The translations under genes were made by a program, and so were the position numbers. Shown piece after piece: positions 35,857 through 35,958 of a stretch of 35,958 nucleotides of DNA; the first letter of the stretch is position 1; the number at the start of each line of letters is the position of its first letter. This DNA comes from a bacterium (GTDB lineage Bacteria; Krumholzibacteriota; Krumholzibacteriia; LZORAL124-64-63): assembly GCA_020440705.1 (NCBI GenBank), contig JAGRNP010000029.1:1-35958 (forward strand), in the 5' to 3' direction. Under the pieces are notes generated by a model. It was not told where the DNA came from, did no database searches, and saw only the letters and a program-made list of their open reading frames with translations.

Positions 35857-35958
35857 CACAGGCTCCAGACCAGCAGCACCGTCCAGGCCGCCAGCACGTC
35901 GCCTTCGGTCCACGGCAGGGCGCCGGCCGACACCGTCGCCGGCCGCCGCTGCCGCAGG
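35853..35958 (-). CDS. 3' end of an unidentified gene upstream of truA
   Basis: 35 codons are open from the right edge and end in TGA at 35853, giving ...SAGALPWTEGDVLAAWTVL and a hydrophobic end LVWSLW. It looks like the C-terminus of a membrane protein. The stop overlaps the truA GTG by 4 nt (GTGA), a pattern repeated at the next two junctions, which supports it being a real coding end. Too little is visible to name it. Confidence 0.5.
   Translation of the reverse strand, partial: LRQRRPATVSAGALPWTEGDVLAAWTVLLVWSLW

Overview
The window looks like chromosomal core and near-core DNA from a high-GC, Gram-negative bacterium, probably an uncultivated lineage of the FCB group (Krumholzibacteriota/Eisenbacteria-like). 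That placement is an inference. The evidence is a FadL-type outer-membrane barrel, an LPS heptose epimerase (HldD), secreted c-type cytochromes, a [4Fe-4S]-type PurF, an RNase G next to a fused radical SAM/DUF2344 protein, and very strong G/C at third codon positions. I saw no rRNA, tRNA, CRISPR array, insertion sequence or prophage. Coding density is high, and several genes overlap by 1-14 nt.

Layout. (1) 1-4359 (+): 3' part of a giant AMP-binding/GNAT fusion protein, cut by the left edge. (2) 4356-7929 (-): biotin ligase (atypical active-site loop), a small proline-rich membrane protein, an Rrf2 Fe-S-type regulator, a STAS anti-sigma antagonist and a PrsW-type membrane protease. (3) 8102-13050 (+): FadL-like porin with a lipoprotein SGNH hydrolase, then a terminator, a rhomboid protease and a family 2 glycosyltransferase. 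(4) 13047-24370 (-): a long co-directional string purB - purL::purQ - unknown 199-aa gene - purF - TIGR03960-type radical SAM fusion - RNase G. Both purL and purF carry an apparent single-base frameshift. (5) 24667-29764 (+): MATE efflux protein, EamA transporter, then a two-gene cassette of a pentaheme cytochrome and a Cyc2-like monoheme cytochrome fused to an outer-membrane barrel. (6) 29847-35958 (-): Rsm22-type methyltransferase, hldD, an extended SDR, an HtrA-like protease, a TalC-type transaldolase, truA and the end of one more gene. Four of the junctions in this block are overlapping stop/start codons.

How the genes may work together. The purine string covers the first step (PurF), the FGAM synthase step (PurL/PurQ) and PurB. 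FadL plus the exported SGNH lipoprotein suggests release and uptake of fatty acids or other hydrophobic compounds, and the AMP-binding protein could activate acyl groups, although nothing in the sequence links it to FadL. The most attractive unexplained system is the 27.2-29.8 kb cassette. A secreted pentaheme cytochrome sits 11 bp from a barrel with a single N-terminal heme in the same sequence context as Cyc2, so it could carry electrons across the outer membrane. A second candidate is the Rrf2-STAS-PrsW cluster, which would join a redox/Fe-S sensor to anti-sigma-factor control.
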